64,000 nt of DNA from Phytophthora sp. 'mugwort' (GCA_033558025.1 JAUCEF010000006.1:3472001-3536000), one strand, 5' to 3'; numbered from the stretch's first letter, positions 36,430-47,950 are shown. Translations and numbers: made by a program. Notes: generated from the sequence alone by a model not told the origin.

Positions 36430-36850
36430 CTGAACGTGGAGCGACATCATAAACGAGCTGGAAGAGATACTGTCGCGTCTGCAACCTTCGAATCCGATGT
36501 AGGTCAAAGGGCTATTGAACCCATTGGAAGAGAACATCCTCGCGGATGAGCCAGCGGACGAAGCTTTCTGAGCGAGAAACGGTTGCGGACAAGATGACGA
36601 TGTAGGCGGTCTCGACGAAGAAGACGATGGTGCTGCTTCTACCGATCCGACGCCGGAGAACCTGTCCACAGAAGAGCTAAATGAGCGTCTTCAATGGATG
36701 GTTAGCGCCGATGGGGGTGCTTTCAACAGGGATTATCGGGCTTCGAACGATGCAGAGAGTGTTTAGAGAGGAGCTTGCGCGTAAACAAGGCCGCAAGAAA
36801 CAAAAATAGATGATCGACTTCTTTGGACGTCTTGCACCAAACGGACCTTA
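36430..36850 (+). pseudogene. pogo/Tigger-like transposase, part after copia insertion
   Basis: Continues the transposase interrupted at 31218: DIINELEEILSRLQ and LLNPLEENILADEPADEAF, then after stops and shifts an acidic stretch and the terminal block (EELARKQGRKKQK, DDFFGRLAP). A short basic run followed by a DxFF ending is typical of pogo/Tigger C termini. Confidence 0.7.
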
Positions 36851-38398
36851 GCAATAGTTAAGCACCTTTGCGTAGTGATAATGGAGACTTTTGTATCACA
36901 AAACGTTAAGCAGAGGCTGAGGCCGTTTGATTTGTGCTTGTATGGTGTCGATCGTTGGGATCCCTCCTCATATCTCTCCGTGGAGTGCACAATTCAGGAT
37001 ATCACGACAGAGAAGATTTTTTGTACATGTATTAATAGTGAATTGTCTCTGGCTTTTACTGTACCCGTGGTCTTGCCCACTTCGCTCGCGACCCTCCCCC
37101 CCTCCCACGCACACACCCGGCTCAGGCATTCTGGTGGCCCACCAACACATCTGAATTTTGGCTTCCATGCCTATTACCGATATTCCAGTTTATGTATGTT
37201 CAAACGTAATTATTGTGAACGTAACATGATATTTTGCAAACCAACCGCATTATAGCCGATTTAGGCTCTCTCTATACGATGTAGCCCTTTTTTATTATAT
37301 ATAAACAGGACGTCAGTCCGAGTTGTTTTACCCCAACCCCTGTTCATATATCACATGTTGCCGTCGTCGATTTAGCGTCATATCGCTTCAAATACCCATT
37401 TAATACTGGACATTCGAGGTCATCGCTATATATATATATAAACGACGTCGATGTCGCTATTATCATTGATTAAGGGATAACTATATCTATCACGATTGAA
37501 AAAGCTTAAAATGAATGCGTATGCATCATTCAAGTCTGTTAGGAACGAAATGTTTTCATTTGGGGCGCAGTATTTGCTCATTCGAGACTCGCTCCGCGCA
37601 AGGCTATTTTAGCTATAAAAGCTCGTGGTGTCTTATGCTTTAGATTTGCACAATGGACGTTTTACACCCAGAACTCAGATTTAATTTTTCTCCTACCTGT
37701 TTAGTATATTTGTTACCCCCCTAAAAACGGCCTAAGTTAGGCCGTTTGTCCAGCTCGGTTTTCACAATACATGTATAATACCGGTCGATAGCCAACTGAG
37801 CTTTAGTAATACATAGTACATATATAACATAAAATAATAGAATTAATATATTCCAAGCATTAAATTACTGGATTCCATAAATAGGCACGTGTTGCTACAG
37901 CCATCTCGCCTGCCACAGATTTGGTACCTTTATAATTTATAATTGAATGTCTCCAATCTCATTTTACCCTAGCTCTAATTTTACCCTAGCCTTCTGAGGA
38001 CCAATACCATCGCGTTCTTGAGTTTTGCGTCGCAAAGGCAGCCGCTCTCCGAAAAATATTCTCTCACCAACCTGTACAAGGCTGGGCTCGCAGGAAAGCT
38101 CGGCTGGGCTCGCTTCAGCAAATTCCTTGCGAGTTTGCCGTGGATACGCGCCCTCGCAACCGCTCTCCTCGTTTATGTGTATTTCACCCCCTCCTTAACT
38201 AATTGATAAATGAAAACGTAAAAAACGGTTAACTGTTGGGCATAGTAAAAAACGGAGTTTTCATTTGCTAGGGTGATCGTGTACCCGAACTTAAGACTGC
38301 CAATCGATCCCTCGATATTGTGACAATTCACGTCTCACTTGAACAGACTAAACCATAGTTCGTTTAAGTAAGGTCTTCGGTCCCTTTCATTTGTCAAG
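36851..38398. other. AT-rich intergenic DNA
   Basis: No gene recognised. Contains an (AT)n run near 37426-37440, TATAAAA-like sequence near 37615, a short hairpin at 37725 and a repeated ATTTTACCCTAGC at about 37960 and 37978. Its right end is the upstream region of the 38399 gene, with an initiator-like TCTCACTTGAACA near 38331. Confidence 0.45.
37725..37747. repeat. 10-bp perfect hairpin
   Basis: AAACGGCCTA, loop AGT, TAGGCCGTTT. Terminator- or foldback-like; no neighbouring gene explains it. Confidence 0.6.
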
Positions 38399-39589
38399 AT
38401 GTTCGGTGCCGTGCAGGTCGTCGCGAACTCTCTGGCTCCGGAGCCATCGCTTCCCGTGTTCTCGACGCGCGAGGCCCGCTTCCGCAAGGCGCGCGACGCT
38501 AATACACTGATTTTCTCAGTTCCGGCGCGCTCCAGCCTGCTGCTGCCGCTGCTGAACCCCGTGTGCCATGCGTACGAGAAGCAGGACGCGCGCTGGTTGC
38601 ACTTGTTACAGGCCGCGGCGATGGTGCCCAGTTGCAAGTGTAACAAGTTGCTCGCGACGGTAACCCAAGCACTTAAGATGCCCTTATCCCCAAGCACCAG
38701 GAGACAATTGGAGTTCAAGTTACGCCCGATCATAACCAGGTTACGCGACGAGGACGACGGGGTGACCCGCCCACTAATTGCGTTGCAGCTCAAGGAAAAA
38801 GTGGCCGAGTGTTTGCGCTGCTGGATCGCCGATCCCATCGACGGCTTTGTACTGAGGAAGAAGCATGTCGTCAACGGCATGCGGTTAGACGACCTGGTGT
38901 CTACCCCTGCAGGGGCGGGGTACTTGAGGGCGTACCGTTGTGAGGATGGCTTCTGCACGGTCGTGTACCCGTGGGGTCACGGATTCGTGCACATTAAGGA
39001 CATCGAGAAGGTGCAACAGGCGCTGAACAATCACCTAAAGAAACGCACTTATAACGAGTACGTCGCACTCGAGCACCAGCAACTGTACGAGCAGATTGCG
39101 GGGCTACTGGAGAATTTGCCGCCGCCAGCTCCTGAAGAGAAAGCTGCACCCAAGACGGTAGAGGAGGGAGAGGCGGGCATAGAAGAGTATAAAGAGCTGC
39201 TCAAGTCGCTGGAGGAGGAGGTGTGCGAACTTTTTTGGGGGGTTGGCGTTGTCGACAACGAATTAATTTGTTGGGTGTGTACTTTGCTCCAGCATGTGGA
39301 CACGACGGTGCTGCGTGAAGACTTTGGATTCTTGCGTCGCGTGCAGGCGCTGGCCAAGAAGGTGAAGGAACTCCGTCGATCACAAACGGCTAAAGAGCAC
39401 GACCGAAAAACGCTGCGTACGGACGAAGACGACGGGATGGCGGGTGACGCTGATCATCAGGAACCTGACGAGTTGATGCAGAATCAAGAGGAGCAGAAGC
39501 AGGAGTCAAAGCTTTCAGAAAAGGAGAAGGGAGAGCTGTCGGGTGAGCACAAGGAGGCTGAGGAAGTACAGCAGGTGTCGCAATCGTGA
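38399..39589 (+). CDS. Unrecognised 396-residue protein with acidic C-terminal tail
   Basis: Single-exon intact frame with host-like codon use (G/C-ending codons) and a plausible upstream initiator. Residues 1-230 look globular (PVCHAYEKQDARWLHLLQAA, CRCWIADPIDGF as part of a conserved-looking block, and a GYLRAYRCEDGFCTVVYPWG stretch). From about 240 onward it is rich in Glu and Lys, with probable coiled coil (EEYKELLKSLEEEV; RRVQALAKKVKELRR) and a charged, probably disordered tail. No signal peptide or membrane segment. I do not recognise the family; it may be an oomycete-specific cytosolic or nuclear protein. Confidence 0.78.
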   Translation: MFGAVQVVANSLAPEPSLPVFSTREARFRKARDANTLIFSVPARSSLLLPLLNPVCHAYEKQDARWLHLLQAAAMVPSCKCNKLLATVTQALKMPLSPSTRRQLEFKLRPIITRLRDEDDGVTRPLIALQLKEKVAECLRCWIADPIDGFVLRKKHVVNGMRLDDLVSTPAGAGYLRAYRCEDGFCTVVYPWGHGFVHIKDIEKVQQALNNHLKKRTYNEYVALEHQQLYEQIAGLLENLPPPAPEEKAAPKTVEEGEAGIEEYKELLKSLEEEVCELFWGVGVVDNELICWVCTLLQHVDTTVLREDFGFLRRVQALAKKVKELRRSQTAKEHDRKTLRTDEDDGMAGDADHQEPDELMQNQEEQKQESKLSEKEKGELSGEHKEAEEVQQVSQS

Positions 39590-40900
39590 GCTCGTATTTA
39601 AGGCGGGCTTACTCGCTCGGTATGTTGCCGCCGCCGATCAAATGTATATCAAGCTTAAAGAAACTGAGTTTTACAGCATAGAGCTCCCGGAGTTAGACAG
39701 CTAATTCTAACTGATTTGCTCTGCTTTGCAAATACACTGTATGGAACTGACGTTGTCGGTCTCCCTTGGCGCTGATGAATGGATGCCCAATCAGTGACTG
39801 TTGCATACTCTCGTAGTGCACAGCATGTTCAAAACTTTGCCAACCCCCGTCTGGGAATAGTAGTACTGTATACTACAGTGTAATAAGAAACTATGATTTA
39901 CGACCCATCGTAGTGCCGCCATCGATAATTAGTACGATTACACTGCAATCCTAGCGACGAATGGGTATTTCACTGATCAGTCTGCCCCCACTTCAACTTT
40001 ACTTTTGTATTACCGGTCCATAGCCAGTGTTGACGACGACCTGTATTGCCATTTGTCTGCAGGACCGGCATGTGCGTCATCTGTCATTACTGCGTTTTAC
40101 TAATAGTACCATACATGTGTATATAGATTAACCTGGCAAAAATGATACCTAGAATACCCGACATAGCTATATCTGATACCAATTTGATCCACCGCTTTGG
40201 CTTTGGTAGTTAGCAAAATGTATGGAGCAAAGTTGATACCTGTCGAATACTATACCGGATTCTCGTTTTCTGCGTACCTAGCGAGTCTGGAAGAAGCTCG
40301 TTATCGATGTCTGAGTAGTTTTTGCTTCTTGTTCGACACGCAGTTGATCCCGCATTTGGAGTTGTAGCTTTTGGAGGTCCTTAACAGTTTTTCGTCAAGA
40401 TCTGGGTACTGTCCCGAGTGGTTTTGTCGGGCACGGTTGCTACTGCCTTGGATACGACGAGGAGCGTCGCCTGGCCGGAGGTGCGTTGCACGAGCACCTC
40501 TTGCACGGCCAATTGGGCGAGGACGAGGCGGCGGCCCGAGCCCGTGCAGTGTGGGAGGAGCCGAATTATATCGGCTGGAGAGCTTAGACGTGCGCGGTCC
40601 GGCTTGATTCCCGTGTTCGCTGATCGGCGGAACACTTGCTGACCGTGGGACGAGGACGGATGGCAGAGGATGGTTCAAGGAGAGTCGGTCGCGATGAAAG
40701 CGGGATGAGACCGGCTCCCTCAATCAACTTCAAGGAGGTACAAAAAGATAAGGCGAGTGTCGAAGGGCTGAGGACGTTTGTGAGGTGTCTGAGACCTCTG
40801 AGACCCTCGAGGATGTAGGGTCATTCGTGAATTTACCTGTTAAAACCATAGTCTAATTTCCTTTACATATTTTTGTATTGGTTTGTAGTCTATAAAGTCT
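39590..40900. other. Intergenic, then degenerate retroelement leader
   Basis: 39590-40320 shows nothing recognisable. 40320-40830 has Arg/Gly-rich frames on both strands that look like decayed gag or leader sequence, without a clear motif. A C13 run lies at about 40941-40953, just after it. Confidence 0.4.
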
Positions 40901-41125
40901 ACTGCTCTAGTACTCACTCGTCCTATACGACCGTCGTCTGCCCCCCCCCCCCTCAACAGGCCAACTCGCGACACGTGGCGGATAAGCAGGGTACGGACTT
41001 CGTCGTGAGCAAGTTCGAGTACAGAGCAAGAGGGTCTGTTTTGGAGTTCGATTGGCATCATCTACGGCACCAAGTGTCGGCCGCGCGGACAAGTGTTGGA
41101 GGTCGACGAGGAGTGCGCACTAGGG

Positions 41126-41395
41126 AGCTACTGACTTCAGGATATCCGGGTTACGGACGGTCTAAGAACCGGGAGAAGAGACGGCTACTGAGCCATGGAC
41201 GGTTGTTAAGAAAGGAAGGTTACTGAGCTACGGACAAAAGAGAAGATCTGGGAAGAGAAGGCTACTGAGCTACGGATGGTTGTGGAGACCGAGACAAGTG
41301 AGTGTTACTGAGCATCGGACGCTTGTGGAAACCGTGGCAAGGAAGAGCTACTGAGCTAGAAGGAAGAAAACCGGAATTGGGGAGCTACTGAGTGC
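41126..41395 (+). repeat. Seven degenerate copies of CTACTGAGCTACGGA
   Basis: Copies start near 41128, 41187, 41221, 41262, 41307, 41349 and 41385. The core (C/T)TACTGAGC is the same in most; spacing is about 35-60 bases. They fill the space just before the gag-like frames and may be part of the element's leader. Confidence 0.72.
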
Positions 41396-41847
41396 CAACC
41401 GGTTTCAAGAGAACGGAGAAGAAGAGATGGAGAGTCGAGAAGAAGACCGTTTTAAGTGAAGGCGGTGAGGAAGAGTTTAGTGGAGATCCCCACCGTAACG
41501 TGTCCGGAACGGCTGCGACGGTCGACGGACGAGAAGCGCTACAACGCGATATGATGGAGGAACTGAGGGCCGATGAAGCGGCCGATGAAGACCAAGACGA
41601 CGACAGTGCGTCGGAACAAGAGGAGACCGAGCCCGGAGTCATGGTAAAGGAAGAGGTGAGGGAAGGAGGAACCGATCGTTGGCCTGGCTCGACCTCGAGC
41701 AACCGGGAGGCTTCCGGAATGCCCCCTTGGACTGAGGAAGAGGTGAAAGAAGCGGTTGTGGCAGCCGAGTATGGAGACGAGAATGAGGAGGAAGAGGAAG
41801 CAAAGGACGAGGATGTGAGACGAAGCGGAGTCCCAGTGGCTTTATAG
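41392..41847 (+). pseudogene. Acidic ORF upstream of gypsy-like gag
   Basis: 151-codon open frame, very rich in Glu (EEEEEAKDED near the end) with no domain. In the same orientation as the gag frames; probably the N-terminal part of the same decayed element. Confidence 0.45.
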
Positions 41848-41963
41848 CCCAGTACACGGGACCGGAAGCCCGCAACCTGAACCGTCCTCGATTTGACTGG
41901 ACATGGAGCGGCAGGCGGAGCCAAGGGTTCTCCGAACCGTCACGGAGTACGTAAAACCGTGAT

Positions 41964-43223
41964 GTGAAAGTGAAAATGGAACCGTCGCGTCAGGGTTTCG
42001 ACCAGAAGACTACCCGGCATTGGGACCGGCCGTCGGATAGCATGAATGCCATGGTGACGGAGTACTGGGCTAATAAGCCGGGGAAGAAGACGGTTCCCGC
42101 TGGTAGCGGACCATCGGCTCCGAAAAAGAAGTCTGCGTACGGTGATGGGCGGACGGTTAAGCCAACAGTGCCACGACTCTCTGAGGTGGACTTGTCCAAG
42201 TTAGAGGCGCACAAGGTAAAGGTGCTACCATTTTTCTATTCGGACTCGGCCACGGTGGAGAAAGCCCGAGACTTTTGGGACTTATTTGCCACCCATACGG
42301 CTGGACTGCCGGATAAGTCACGGTTGTTAATGATCCGGCAGAAGCTGAAAGGCGTGAGGCGGAACGGTGGTGGGGCAACTCGAGCATCCGGACGTTCAAG
42401 ATTTTGAAGATCCGGTTCCACAACAGTTCCTGAGCCAAACCTCGGACCAGCTGTGGGGACGGTTGCAGACGGCCAAGCCTGCGCGAGGCGAGTCCGTGGA
42501 AGAGTGGGGCGACCGGGTGACCGAGCTGTGTGCCTCGCTCGATTATCCTAACTCGCAGATGCGCTACCAGCTGTTCTGTCCTGGGTTGCGTAACAAGCGG
42601 GTGCTGGCGATGCTTGATTCGAGTCCGGCGAACGACATACCGGAAGTGTGCGGGTGGCTAATGTTCAAAGGCATGCACCGACCGATCGAGGAAGACAAGG
42701 AGTTCTCTGACACGGTTCTTATCCACAGGAAGGAGGTTCCGCTGGCCGTATCCATGGAAGCTCTGGCTCAGACGTTCCAAGACTTCATGACTCAGCAGTA
42801 GCAGTGGCAACAGCAACAGGCGCAGTCGCGCTGGAAGGGTCCAAGATCACCGAGGAACCAGTCTCAAGCAGTGAATGTTATCTCCAGCCCAGCTCCTCCG
42901 GCCGGTGGACGGTCTTCCAAGGGGACGATCGACAGTTCCGTGGCATTCCTATGGAAGCCAATAGTCGGGCGCAGGAAGGCGTGCCTGTTTGCGGACGGTG
43001 TGAATTCAAGGGGCACGGTCGTGTTACGTGCCGACGAGCTAGGATGGAGTGCAGACGCTATGGAGCGTACGGTCATATCCGTCCTGAATGCGAGGGAGGA
43101 GGCCTACGGAACGGAGGCTGCTTCTTCTGGCACGGACAGGATCACTTGATGGCAGACTGTGCCGAGCTGGCGAGGCTCCGGTCTATGAGGACTGCCGCCC
43201 AGGAAGACGCCTCAAGGCAATGA
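41964..43223 (+). pseudogene. Ty3/gypsy-type gag
   Basis: Retrotransposon capsid gene in three frames (41964-42355, 42367-42801, 42804-43223). Capsid-like region: FYSDSATVEKARDFWDLF, then RWW (other frame), QFLSQTSDQLWGRLQTAKP, and RGESVEEWGDRVTELC, matching the gypsy retrotrans_gag pattern. The last part has one intact CCHC knuckle (CGRCEFKGHGRVTC) and two degraded ones (CRRYGAYGHIRPEC, CFFWHGQDHLMADC). No protease, polymerase or integrase follows, so this copy is truncated. Confidence 0.78.
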
Positions 43224-43259
43224 CAGGGGTGAGAGGAAGGCGAAGATGGAGCCATTCCT

Positions 43260-44600
43260 TCCTCTGGGCTAAGAGGTGGCTCGAATGGTGACCATGGACG
43301 AAGTGAGAGTCCGGTTACTAAGGAAAAGGCGAAACTCAAGAAAAAGGAGAAAATGGAAGTGATAACGAAAATGGAAAAAGAAGAGGAGCCCGTCGAAGTT
43401 GGTAACGACGGAGTGAAAACGACAAGTGGAGTGTGGAAGACGGTAGAGTCCGACGGCGATGCTCGGCCAACCGTGACCCAAGACGAAGATGAGATGTCGA
43501 GCCGCGTGCAAGAGGTGCGCGCCGCTGTGACTGAGAAGGAGGCCGAAGCGATGACGGTCCAAGATAGGAATACTGGTCGGCTAGCGGTGAAGATGAGCAA
43601 GGAAGTGGAGAGCACGGATGCAATTGAGGAGGCGGTAGCGGTGGTAACCGGAAGTACAGTCGAGAAGGCCGTCGGAATGGCTGGGATTCCGAGCAGGACT
43701 GAGGGCGCTGAGACGTTGGGAACCGGGGGCTGCTCGACTGACGTTGTGCTCGCTCTCTGACGTGTACGAGAGCGATGATGAATATGAAGCAGCGACCATT
43801 AGACCTCCTCCAGTATTCGCGCTGCAGAGAACGGGACCCATCCGGGGTATCCCGAAGAAGCCTGCAAGGGACGAGAAACCGGGGGCGAGGTGGGTAGTCG
43901 ATGAAGAAGACTTCAACGATAGTGGGGTTGATCTCGGCGATTGTATTTACGCCGAATGGACCACGAGCCCGGTCCTATCAAAGTAGCGGACGCTTCGACC
44001 GTCCTACAGGAGACGGTTAATGACAGTGTGAAGCCGGACCCTTCGGAAGCGGTTAAGGAGAACGGCTCCACGAGAGCGGACGACGACGCTTCGGGTGGGA
44101 GAAACGGTTCTTCAAACGTAGAAGAAAGTGTGAGCTTGAAAACCGAAGAGGCGGTTGCTCCGCCTCACGAGCGATTGCTCATGGATGACGAGCTCGAGGC
44201 GGTGGAGAAGTGAGCTCCCGGACAAGAAGGGACTGATATAGCTGGTACAGCCATAGCAGTCGAGGAGGAAGAGTATGACAAGGAACTGGAAGACCGACTG
44301 TACCTCCTCGACGACGTGAAAAAAACGGATGAAACTGAATGAGCACGCACAGAAGGAACCGTCTATTAAGGATATGGCCCGTTACCTGAGCCTGCCGGAG
44401 AGCACCCTCGAGCGCACTAAGGAGGCGATGGTGGGGGATTCAGTGTTAATTTTACCTAATTTTGGTAACAGTCCCACAGGCCAGAGACTAGCGAACTGCC
44501 GTTCACTGATAGTTTGTATACTCTCCGGAAGTCACACTTCCTGTGCGAAAGGTGTTGTGTGCCCCGTCACACACGGCCATTACCCAATATTTGGACCTTC
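43260..44600 (+). pseudogene. Degenerate charged region after gag
   Basis: Several plus-strand frames (43353-43760, 43744-43986, 43941-44213, 44329-44610) rich in Glu, Asp, Lys and Val. The last contains YLSLPESTLERTKEAM and VGDSVLILPNF. No polymerase motif. Likely a low-complexity linker of the same element. Confidence 0.45.
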
Positions 44601-45371
44601 GAAAGAGTGAAATGTCCTATGTGTCAGATGAGGTTAGGGTAAGTTTAGACACAGGTACCTAGTCAGTTAGGAAGGCTTTCAAAAGACCCTAAAAGCGTTT
44701 GGCCGGTGAGATCGACGATACAGCTTTACTAACTTCTCTGTTCAGTTTCCTTCGGAAGACTTTCATGTTTTGGGTGGGCGTGCTCAAGGCTCCAGAATTC
44801 CTCGTCTTGTCAGTGTTGACAGCACCAACTTGATGCCGTTGTTCCGCCATTTGTCTACGGAAATAGTCACGTGTGAATGGGTGCATAGCAGCACTACAAC
44901 GCGAGCACATCAGATCTGGCTCCTCTTCATGTTAACGCTCCGGGCTCACTTCATGCACACTCTTGTAAGGAGGGACAAGGACAATGTTTATTTAATAAAA
45001 CAACAATTTTAAGGAATCTACGCGCAGTGTCGCCTGATAGTAGATCGGCTTGTTGTCCCCCTGGACCCGTCATCTTCGACGATTTCAAAAAGTGGCGGTC
45101 AACCTCGTGAACATTGCTAAGTCCAGGACACGGATTTTGGAGCACGAGGTGGCGGAGTTCGTCGAAGCGGATGCGAGCCATTGTATAAGACGCCCCAGAC
45201 GTATACCTTAGGAGGTACATTTGCTGATGCTCACCAGGCAACTAGCAAAACTTCAGATGACATTACGGGCATTGAATGGAGGATTATTGGTCGTTAATTA
45301 GAACTAAATGACTATAATGAATCCACAACATGAAAACGGAAACGAAGCAGGAACTTGATCTACTCGATAAT
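44601..45371. other. No supported gene
   Basis: Frames of 73-96 codons on the minus strand (44689-44910, 44951-45241) have no motif. The right end is the 3' flank of the BBE-like gene. Confidence 0.4.
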
Positions 45372-46889
45372 CTAAGCAGCCAAAGCGGGGATAGCCTGAG
45401 GGTCCGTGTTGAACATCTCGTTCGGGTCGTACTTGGTCTTGATCTTCTGCAACTTCTTGAAGTTGCCGCCGCCGTACAGGTACTCGGCCATCTCCGGCAC
45501 CGTCCACTTCTCGTCACGGTATGTCGTGAAGCCGCCGGGAACGCCACCCGAAGCCTTGTAAGCGTCCACGAACTTGTAGAAGTTGCCACGCATGGTGGTC
45601 ATCGAGCTGTCGGCGAACGAGACGTTGAAGGCAGACGAGCGCATGTCCCAACGGACCAGGTGCAAGTTGTCGTTGTGCTTCCAGGCCGAAGCATCAGCCT
45701 TGACACCCTTAGCGTACTTACCACCCCAAATGTCCACAAAGCCAGAGGCTGAGGCGTCCGGAAGCTTAGGAGCAAAGGCAGTGTTGGTAAGGAGCTCCCA
45801 AGCTGTGCTGTTGGTCAGCGGCGTCTTACGGGGAATCGTCACCGATGCAATGTAGAAGTAACGACGGGGAGTGAGGGTCTCCTTGACGAGTCCAGGAGTC
45901 GTGATCTCCTCGGAAGTCCAAAAGTCGTTCTCGTTTGTAGTAAGAACCATCGAAGCAGGCAGGTTTTTCATGAGCGAGCCCAGCACGGTCTTGGCCTGTG
46001 CACCAGTGCCGTAGAAGACGCCCTGTAGAGTAGACTTGGTCTTGAGGCTGAAACGAATTGACACGAGATCGCTGTTGTCCTTGCTGAGAGCCCACTTCTG
46101 GGTGCCAATCAGAGCGTCGACATTGTCCTGCTGCGTCGGCTTCAAGCTCGAGTTGAAAGCGATGGTGTAGTTAACAACACGCTGCGACGGAGGCTCGAGC
46201 GTCTTGACCTTAAAGTCCAGCACCACGCCCATCGAACTGGCTGCGCCACGCACAGCCCAGAACAGATCTGAGTTCTTCTTGGCATCAGCGTTCACGATGG
46301 ACCCGTTGGCAAGGGCCACGCGCACGGACGCAATGTTGTCCAGCACAGTACCGCTAGCACGGGACAGAGTACCGAAGCCGGAAGCGGCCACGCCCGTCAT
46401 GCCGACATCGGGGCAACGGCCGTGGGGAAGAGTGCGCTGGTGCTTGTTCCACAAGAAGTTGGTAGCCTCCGAGATCATGACGGGGCCACCGTACGACAGA
46501 AGGCCGGTAGCCTCGTCGAACTTGAGGTGCTTTAGACCCTTCAGGTTCATGATCAGGGCACCGTCATTACGGCCAAAACCCATGCTCGAGAACGAACGGT
46601 TTCCACCCAGAGTAGTCACCTTAACACCAGCGTCAGCGGCGCACTTGAGGGCGGCCGAAACCTCCGCCTCCGTCTTAGGGAAGGCAACAGCCGAAGGCAC
46701 AGGGTTCACACGCGAGTTCCACGCCTCCGTGTCCACGGCCCAAGTCGAAGTAGTAGGGACAGAGTTCTCAATACCGGCCTTGGTCAAGCACGATCCGATG
46801 TCAGTCTGAGCTGCCACAAAGCCACCCTGAGCGGCGATGAGAGAGCAGAGAGCGAAAACCGCGCGACTGGCGCCGGAGACTGAAGCCAT
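45372..46889 (-). CDS. Secreted BBE-like FAD-linked oxidase, copy A
   Basis: Flavoprotein of the berberine-bridge-enzyme-like family, which oxidises small alcohols, sugars or phenolics with O2 outside the cell. Length 505 residues from the ATG at 46889; this start gives a signal peptide (MASVSGASRAVFALCSLIAA, cleavage near AAQTD) and sits about 40 bases from an initiator. FAD_binding_4 domain at about 60-230 with GGNRSFSSMGFG and GRCPDVGMTGVAASGFG; the Cys (about 159) is the expected covalent FAD Cys. In typical members a His lies at GGHS; here the motif is GGNRS, so the second bond is probably absent. The BBE C-terminal domain ends with YGGGNFKKLQKIKTKYDPNE. Several N-glycosylation sites. 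Ends ...PALAA. Substrate unknown. The plus-strand frame at 46204-46809 is a shadow. Confidence 0.93.
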   Translation of the reverse strand: MASVSGASRAVFALCSLIAAQGGFVAAQTDIGSCLTKAGIENSVPTTSTWAVDTEAWNSRVNPVPSAVAFPKTEAEVSAALKCAADAGVKVTTLGGNRSFSSMGFGRNDGALIMNLKGLKHLKFDEATGLLSYGGPVMISEATNFLWNKHQRTLPHGRCPDVGMTGVAASGFGTLSRASGTVLDNIASVRVALANGSIVNADAKKNSDLFWAVRGAASSMGVVLDFKVKTLEPPSQRVVNYTIAFNSSLKPTQQDNVDALIGTQKWALSKDNSDLVSIRFSLKTKSTLQGVFYGTGAQAKTVLGSLMKNLPASMVLTTNENDFWTSEEITTPGLVKETLTPRRYFYIASVTIPRKTPLTNSTAWELLTNTAFAPKLPDASASGFVDIWGGKYAKGVKADASAWKHNDNLHLVRWDMRSSAFNVSFADSSMTTMRGNFYKFVDAYKASGGVPGGFTTYRDEKWTVPEMAEYLYGGGNFKKLQKIKTKYDPNEMFNTDPQAIPALAA

Positions 46890-46929
46890 TATGGTTTGCC
46901 TTGCGCAGTTGAAGACTTGAGTGCTTGAA

Positions 46930-46946
46930 GGCAAATGTGGAAGTGA
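46930..46946 (-). promoter_or_regulatory. Initiator-like element of BBE copy A
   Basis: Minus-strand TCACTTCCACATTTGCC, similar to the oomycete initiator, followed by a CAAGTCTTCAACT stretch like the flanking element. The same block precedes copy B. Confidence 0.6.
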
Positions 46947-46989
46947 TGAATGTCAGCCAGCCTCCAACCTCAAATGGAGTCACGGTCCT

Positions 46990-47950
46990 AGTTAACGACT
47001 ATCCTTATGTGATTCATCGATCGTGAAGTTGCAGGGGAATGTCTACGGACATTGGAAAAGCACATGGGCACGTGTTCCGGGCAAAGATTGTGAAAACATG
47101 ACTTTATCACAGCGGCAGCACGACGAACGACAGGATTTGGTTTCTAATGTGAGTCAAGCACTCTGGGCCGGAGACCGGCCCCGCTCCTCGCTCACGTCCC
47201 CCCTACTTCCCATCGCATGTTGACTCGCAACGTACCGGGTACGCCGACGAACAGCAGACGGTTTTACGCCATGACTGTGGATGCAAGCGATTTCTCACGA
47301 TCGCGATTTCCGGGGCGCGTACACTTAGTTATACACTTTTATCGACTGACAAACTACGTTTCGAGCAGTTTCAAGCTCGTCGACGGTGTCCAAAGCTTAA
47401 ATTTTATATAGCTTTTTTCGGCCTTGATCCATTACTGACTCGAGTCTAGATATTGGATTATTTTCTGGCGGTGTGTTCGTTAATCCAGATTGCCGTGTCT
47501 TTGTGGTTGCATTGAATTGTCAAGATTACGGTTGATCGCGGCCGATTCCTTTGATACAGATGCAAACCGAAAGCTTGAATCGCCAGAATGAATTCGGTGC
47601 AGCACATAAATGCTTCGTGCTCGTTAACCCCAGTAAAATTCGTCCTTGGGAAAAGGACTAAACGACGCTTGGCGATTGATACTGGGCCTTAAATTTGTGT
47701 CTATAACTCAAAAGTGATAGGACAAAAATCCATTCACGGTGCTGTTCCGCATGCAAAAGGAAACGTCAACCTCACGGATCCGCACTGGTAAGACCTCCTC
47801 CAGCCCGACGACGCAGAAAGGTGGGAGTTGCTGAAGCGTATCATACGCCGAGTGATGTTGTCTGGTATTCGTGTGCTCTTACAAAGTCGTCCCTCTTAGG
47901 CACAATGAGCAGCGTGTTGGGCTGCTCTCAGGCTGGGCAACTGTTTGTTC
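46990..47950. other. 5' flank of BBE copy A
   Basis: Alignable with the flank of copy B (55340-55930), for example the TTTTCTGGCGGTG and AACCGAAAGCTTGAATC blocks, but with many differences. No gene here. Confidence 0.6.

Noticed and set aside
37960..38277. Possible MITE with CCCTAGC/GCTAGGG ends
   Set aside because: The matching ends are only about 8 bases and could be chance.
46204..46809. 201-codon plus-strand frame, repeated at 54583-55188
   Set aside because: Conserved only because it is antisense to the two near-identical BBE-like genes.
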